From positions 1 to 64,000 of the forward strand of contig CAKKTI010000050.1 of the NCBI GenBank assembly GCA_920105805.1: DNA of 64,000 bases, read 5' to 3'. The position numbers and the translations under genes are program-made. This stretch comes from Condylostoma magnum (taxonomy: Eukaryota > Ciliophora > Heterotrichea > Heterotrichida > Condylostomatidae). Every line of letters starts with the position of its first letter. Position 1 is the first letter of the stretch. The notes below the pieces were generated by a model. It saw only the letters and a program-made list of their open reading frames with translations, was not told the DNA's origin and made no database searches. This document shows, in pieces, positions 59,397 through 64,000 of this stretch.

Positions 59397-61262
59397 TTAA
59401 ATTAATCTACACTATTCTCGCAATCTCTTACGGAAACGATTTCTTTAGTACTTAAAAGACACATTTCTGATTTTCTTCTGCAATAGAATATCTCTTTCCG
59501 AATGCTTTTCACACCTAAACTACACTTGGATTCTACGAATATAAGGAATAGAATCTTTATAATCTTAATATATAAATTCAAGTCCATCTTTCCATGCACA
59601 GAAAAGATGACAAAGCACTTCACATTCTATACACTTTTGCAAAATTCCATTATCCTTCTAGCAAATTCTACAATGTCCTACCAGTATCTCCCCTTTTATC
59701 CTTAAGCCTTATAACTTTCCCCAGTCTACAAATGTTACAATTGGAGAATGTCATAAAGCACAGCATATATGATATCACTCACTTTTGTTTTACTTTAGAG
59801 CTCCTCTTTGCCTTCCGCATATAGTGCAATTGGGTTTTATGGTAAGTTAGGTTGTGCATACTTAACATGTGAAATTTTATGTATTTTGTTCCCCATAGCA
59901 GTATTTATGAACATATATACCACAACTCTAGCAAATGTACAGAGGGTTAAGCAAAATATCCTCCTCATTGTAATTAAAACAAACACAACAGTCTAATTCT
60001 CCAATTTTCATGTGTTTTATTTTAGTTATTCTTTCTTCATAATAATCTTCAGGTTTATCCTATAGGCCTTAGCATATGTTTCTGTATATAAACCCCCATT
60101 GTGTAACTAGTAATAAGCTTTCATTTGATTATTATATTTCCTCGATAGCTACTGGAGGTATGTAATTTTTGATTTTATGTTATAGTTCTAATTTAATGCT
60201 ATTTACCTATGGTAAAATGGTTCTAGAGTAGTTTTCCAGTATATACAGAATCTCACGAGATATTTCGTCATCACCTTTATCTATCTCCTTTAAACAACGT
60301 CCTTATAGCTCAACTTACTCTTTCTAATTGTCCTGTATAAACTTTCCTCATATAAATTTCAAGTGTTTTCTTATACGAAAAGTGTTATTGGTTATAATCG
60401 GCTGTATTAGAAACTTATTATTTGCTTGGGATTAGCGATATTGTATTGGCTAGAGTTCATATTCTGATATAGCACTTTAAATCTATCCTTATATGAAAAC
60501 TCTTCGTTTTTAGCTGCAATGGGAAGACTCATTACTATAAAAAAGAGATTGCTTTGTATAGGGAAGTCTTGAGAACTCTAGAGGGGTTGGCCGTGTAAAA
60601 TATCGTTCTAGTCTTTCTAAAAATTCAGGTGCTTTCTAATTATTTTGCTTTGTTTTTGTAAAGCCTAATTATGAGTAAGGTTTGCTAACAGAATTACTCT
60701 CAATAAGCCTAGTAGGTCTGTTCTTTATCATATGTGGCTTCAACGTCGTAGGTGCTATCTATAACTAAGTATTATGCTTATTACAAATCATTCCATTACC
60801 ATTAACTGTATACTGATTTTTAAACCCGCACATAGTGTGAAAAGTATCATTGCAGGAAGGCTCAGCACAAGTAACACAAATTCCTTGCATAATTTACCCA
60901 CAAATTGAGCATCTAAGAGCTCTAGCACTATTATCAATTCATTCAATTCCTTGTATTGGATACATTGCATTATTTTGATCTATTTCTGTATCAGGTATAA
61001 CAATAGCGCCTGTATACAAATTACATAGTACGTGAACTCATATTTAATCAGAGTATCGTCTTAATGGTATTTCTCTATTACTACTAAATTTCTATGGGCA
61101 AAGCCAGCACTTTTAAAGGTTTCCAAAATTACAATAATCACAAGTTCAAGGTGATTGAAATGGCCCGTAACAAAAATCATGAACTGTATAACGACATCTG
61201 ATTTTAGCTTACCTTAAACACTCTAAATTTCCCTCCCCCTTTTTACAAATATTGCAATCCAT
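59397..61262 (-). CDS. Double extended-PHD finger protein (BRPF/JADE/MLL-like)
   Basis: A 621-residue chromatin-type protein with two Cys/His arrays. The first (about 3-165) opens with CNICKKGEGNLECL...CDYC, continues as an ePHD: KCWLCPQKF, WVHVLCNLYTGAIV, RCSICGQIMQGICVTC...CNDTFHTMCGF. The second (about 475-600) reads TICGRQRGALKQ, WYHICCALWHSPIVTFVDW, HCRICQKDNGILQKCIECEVLCHLFCAWKDG. This is the C-x2-C, W-V-H-x2-C-A-L-W pattern of BRPF, JADE and MLL, which read histone tails and nucleosomes. No bromodomain or SET domain is visible. The middle (about 170-470) is Lys/Asn-rich. It ends at TAA. TGA encodes Trp in both WVH and CALWH positions. Confidence 0.8.
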
Positions 61263-61402
61263 TTTATTTAGTAAGGCTATTCACTACTTGATATATGTTT
61301 AGTATTCGTATATTACAAAGCTAAAGTTTTACGTATTTTCGTAAAATATGGTTAATAATTTTTCAAGTGTATCATATGTTGTAATAAACAATAGAGGAAG
61401 AG

Positions 61403-61900
61403 ATGTCTAAAGCTATGGAAAAGCACTTAAAATGTAAAGTATAAAACCAGCATAATGAAATACTGAGAGATCAGACCTAATATTGACAATAAAAGTGCAC
61501 AAGTCTTTAAAATGAGAACAAAAATTTAAAATATAAGAACGAAGAATTACAATTGTAAGTATAAACACTGAATTTTAATATATAATAAAAGCCTAGATTC
61601 AATCACAGATCCTCTAAATCAATAAACCAAATTCTTCAAATAACAGCTGATCAGCTATCCCAAAAATCAAATCTAGAGTAAAAAATTCAGCGCTTGTAAA
61701 ACTAAAAATAAGAGCTTAAATCCCAACTACAACTTTTTCACAGTAAAACTCAAAACTTAAAATCAAAAGTAAAAAAATTGCAGCATATTTAGCACGACAA
61801 CCAGCTTACTTTAAAAACATACCAGGAAATCCTAGCACATCGGGACAACCAGCTAGAGAACCTACTAATGACAGCTGATCTAAATAAAAATCCATTTTAA
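61403..61900 (+). CDS. Small coiled-coil protein
   Basis: A 165-residue protein starting MSKAMEKHLKCKVQNQHNEIL. Almost all of it is helix-forming and rich in Gln, Asn, Lys and Leu in heptads (KNLKYKNEELQLQVQTLNF, SNLEQKIQRLQNQKQELKSQL). Gln codons TAA/TAG are frequent. The stop TAA is 14 bases before the calcyphosin-like ATG. No family is recognised. The start is the first ATG after a 140-base divergent space with the PHD gene. Confidence 0.6.
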
Positions 61901-61914
61901 CTGTTACTAAATAT

Positions 61915-62499
61915 ATGTCTAATACTCAAACAGTTCTGGCCACTTTAGACCGTGTAAAATCTCAGCTTTAGTAGCGAGGAAGCAATGGAATCCGTGGTCT
62001 AGGCCGTACTTTCCGAGCCATGGATTCTTATGATGGGAATAAAAAGATTGAAGCCTCTGAGTTTGAAGTAGGGTTAAGAGAAAATGGGGTAGATCTTACT
62101 AATTAAGAGCGTCAGGCGCTCTTTTCTTACTTTGACAAAAACGGAGATGGTGTTATAGATTTTGACGAGTTTTTGATAGGAGTAAGAGGATAATTAAATC
62201 AGAGACGTCAGGCTATGGTAGACAAGGCATTTTTGAAGTTTGACAGGGATGGAAATGGTTATATTGATGCAGTTGATCTACGAGGGGTATACAACTGCTC
62301 CTTTCACCCTAAGGTAAGATCTGGTGAAATAACTGAAGACTAGGCCCTTATGGAGTTCTTGTAAAACTTCAACGACAGAAACCGCGACGGTCGCATTACC
62401 AAGGACGAATGGGACGAGTATTACAGTGCAGTGAGTGCTTCAATAGACAACGATGAGCATTTTGTGCTCCTTATGAAGAATGCATGGCGACTTGATTAG
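61915..62499 (+). CDS. Calcyphosin-like EF-hand protein
   Basis: A 194-residue protein with four EF-hand units: DSYDGNKKIEASE (residues 37-49), DKNGDGVIDFDE (about 73), DRDGNGYIDAVD (about 109) and NDRNRDGRITKDE (about 149). The second, third and fourth have normal Ca ligands; the first is weak. The end, DNDEHFVLLMKNAWRLD, matches the terminal motif of calcyphosin and TAG-TTA follows; had TAG been Gln, five more codons would lead to a TGA at 62515. The protein is a Ca-binding sensor found in ciliated eukaryotes. The next gene starts 21 bases later, in the same frame. Confidence 0.85.
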
Positions 62500-62520
62500 T
62501 TAGATCGTTATTTTTGATTT

Positions 62521-64000
62521 ATGAAAAACATAATGTCTGAAAAAATTAGAGAAATCCTGCTGAAATCGGCCAAAATGAGTTTATCCAAATCTCCACAGCG
62601 CAGAAGAATTGGATCAACTCGCAGATCATACGAAATTAGAAGACTGCAAAAGTCAAGTATCAATACTTCTATAGGACATAATAAGTCAGGGAGTCCTTCA
62701 AAGCGCAAAAATAAAAGTTTGTTTTTAGATAGAAGCAGAAATTTGTCATTTGGGAGAAGAAAGAAGAGTTAAAAATCGCCTGTAAGAAGGTAATATAAGT
62801 CCACTAGCAGAATTCAGCGCGCTAATGAGTTGGAGCAAAGCTAGGCTAATTTGAATAAAATTTTAAAAGCTGGGAATTAGAAAATGTAGGTGAATTAGTA
62901 TAAACAGGCTATTTTGTAGTATAGTAAGATTTTGAAGTACAAGCCCTCGTTTACTGAAGCGCTGTATAATAGGGCAGTTAGCCAAATGCATCTAGGGAGG
63001 CATAATTTGGCTATACCGGATTTGCTATCTGTACTGACGCAGAATCCGATATATGCGTAGTAGTTATACACTGCGTTGGGAATGAGCTTTGCTCATATTG
63101 GAGACTTGAAGTCATCTGTTGACTATCTTTCTAAAGGAATCTTACGATTTCCTAAAAGTGATGAGTTGTATAGGATTAGGGGGCAACTGTTCAATTAGAT
63201 GGAGAATTGAGATAAGGCTATTGAGGACTTTTTAAAAACTGTTTATTTGAATTAACAGGACTATCAGCCGTATATTGGGCTAGCTGATGCGTATTTAGGG
63301 TAAAATGATATCAGCAGTGCTATTAAGATACTGGGTTAAGGGATTTAGTAAACTGATAGTCAGCATTTGTTGTACTAGAAACGGGCTAAGATATATTCAG
63401 AGAGTAATATGATTGATAAGGCTTTGTGGGATTTAGGGAAATACTTAAAAATCAGAAAAGATAATCCTGATATATACTACATGAAAGCTACACTGTTATA
63501 TAAGGCTTAAGATTACTAAGAGTCTTTACTGTGTTTTGAACAAGTTGTTAAACTAGATCAGACGAACTCATAAAATGTATAAAATGCTATTTTTTATCTT
63601 GGAGAGATCAAAGTTAGATAGAGAGATTTTTATGGAGCTACTTATGTGTTTATTAGGGCCAAAGATAGGAAAATAAGTAATAAGCCAATTGAAATGTTAA
63701 AAAAATTGGTGGATGGAGTTGTGTATATAATGAAATCGTAAAGTTAAAAGGGTATTAATTTACTTTCTAAACTAATTTTCAGCAAACCCAAATCAATAAG
63801 CCAATTTATGCATTTCTGCTATGCTGTTAGAGGATATGGGTATATACAAGAGAAGAATTATAAAAATGCAGTTAAAGATTTGGTTATGGGAGTAAAGTTA
63901 TGCAATTAAGATGAAGCATCCTTGTACAATAAGCATATTAGTATGGGACTGCTGTCATATGAATAAAATGAACTAAAAGTAGCTTGTAAGTTCTTTCAAC
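62521..64000 (+). CDS. TPR-repeat protein (3' end outside the window)
   Basis: At least 493 residues. The first 90 are basic and Ser-rich (SPSKRKNKSLFLDRSRN and similar), a likely disordered or phosphorylated region. From about residue 115 tetratricopeptide units repeat: KQAILQYSKILKYKPSFTEALYNRA, SSVDYLSKGILRFPKSDELYRIRG, ENWDKAIEDFLKTVYLN, ESLLCFEQVVKLDQTNSQ. TGA gives Trp in the ENWDKAIEDF unit. The layout resembles TTC-type cilium assembly proteins, but the family cannot be named. The gene runs off the right edge, so its length and stop are unseen. Confidence 0.8.

Overview
The window looks like macronuclear DNA of a ciliate whose code gives all three standard stop codons a sense meaning. 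Read with TAA and TAG as Gln and TGA as Trp, about 40 genes appear, nearly all uninterrupted and many clearly homologous to eukaryotic families. Read with the standard code almost nothing is left. The same triplets also end genes: the proteasome beta subunit (1526) and the cGMP kinase (17511) stop at TAG exactly at the family C-terminus, the ubiquitin protease (9327) at TAG-TAA, the sugar-type transporter (29464) and LETM1 (52925) at TGA, and INTS3 (2200) at TAA. This fits a Condylostoma-like code (NCBI table 28) better than the karyorelict code (table 27), in which TAA and TAG are always Gln. The organism is inferred from the code and the AT-rich, intron-poor layout; no rRNA or other marker is present.

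Layout. 1-549 holds no gene. 550-6749: endonuclease/exonuclease/phosphatase protein, proteasome beta-6, Integrator 3, PKA-regulatory-like protein, CCCH zinc-finger protein. 6750-9326: AT-rich, almost gene-free, with one small candidate gene. 9327-17511: ubiquitin protease, CstF64-like protein, FAF2-like UBX protein, an 88-residue protein and a four-CNB cGMP-dependent kinase. 17555-26931: propeller-like protein, RING/B-box/Kelch protein, cytosolic carboxypeptidase, A20/AN1 protein, ODAD1-like docking protein and MATCAP. 26939-34995: double-GAF protein, CSN6, MFS transporter, a lipid-anchored-looking protein, a membrane RBR ligase with an internal duplication, oligoribonuclease and a coiled-coil protein. 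35011-39862: PPP4R1-like protein, a NEDD8-like protein without the diglycine, an unknown protein and GRASP. 39922-47100: a giant LNR/beta-helix/multi-pass membrane protein. 47155-54274: membrane transporter, four-domain Ca channel, LETM1. 54298-64000: a basic protein, FSP1/AIFM2-like oxidoreductase, INTS8-like protein, RING-type protein, PHD protein, coiled-coil protein, calcyphosin-like EF-hand protein, and a TPR protein that runs off the end.

Packing is extreme. Same-strand neighbours are often 4-25 bases apart, three divergent pairs have 19-23 bases between start codons, and one convergent pair overlaps by 8 bases. No intron was needed in any gene. Themes are cilia and tubulin (carboxypeptidase, MATCAP, ODAD1, Ca channel, cyclic-nucleotide proteins), ubiquitin-type signalling (USP, FAF2, RING/RBR proteins, CSN6, UBL, A20/AN1) and RNA processing (Integrator 3 and 8, CstF64, CCCH, oligoribonuclease). 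Since no frame is ever closed, gene ends rest on homology and spacing, and several stops are uncertain by a few codons.
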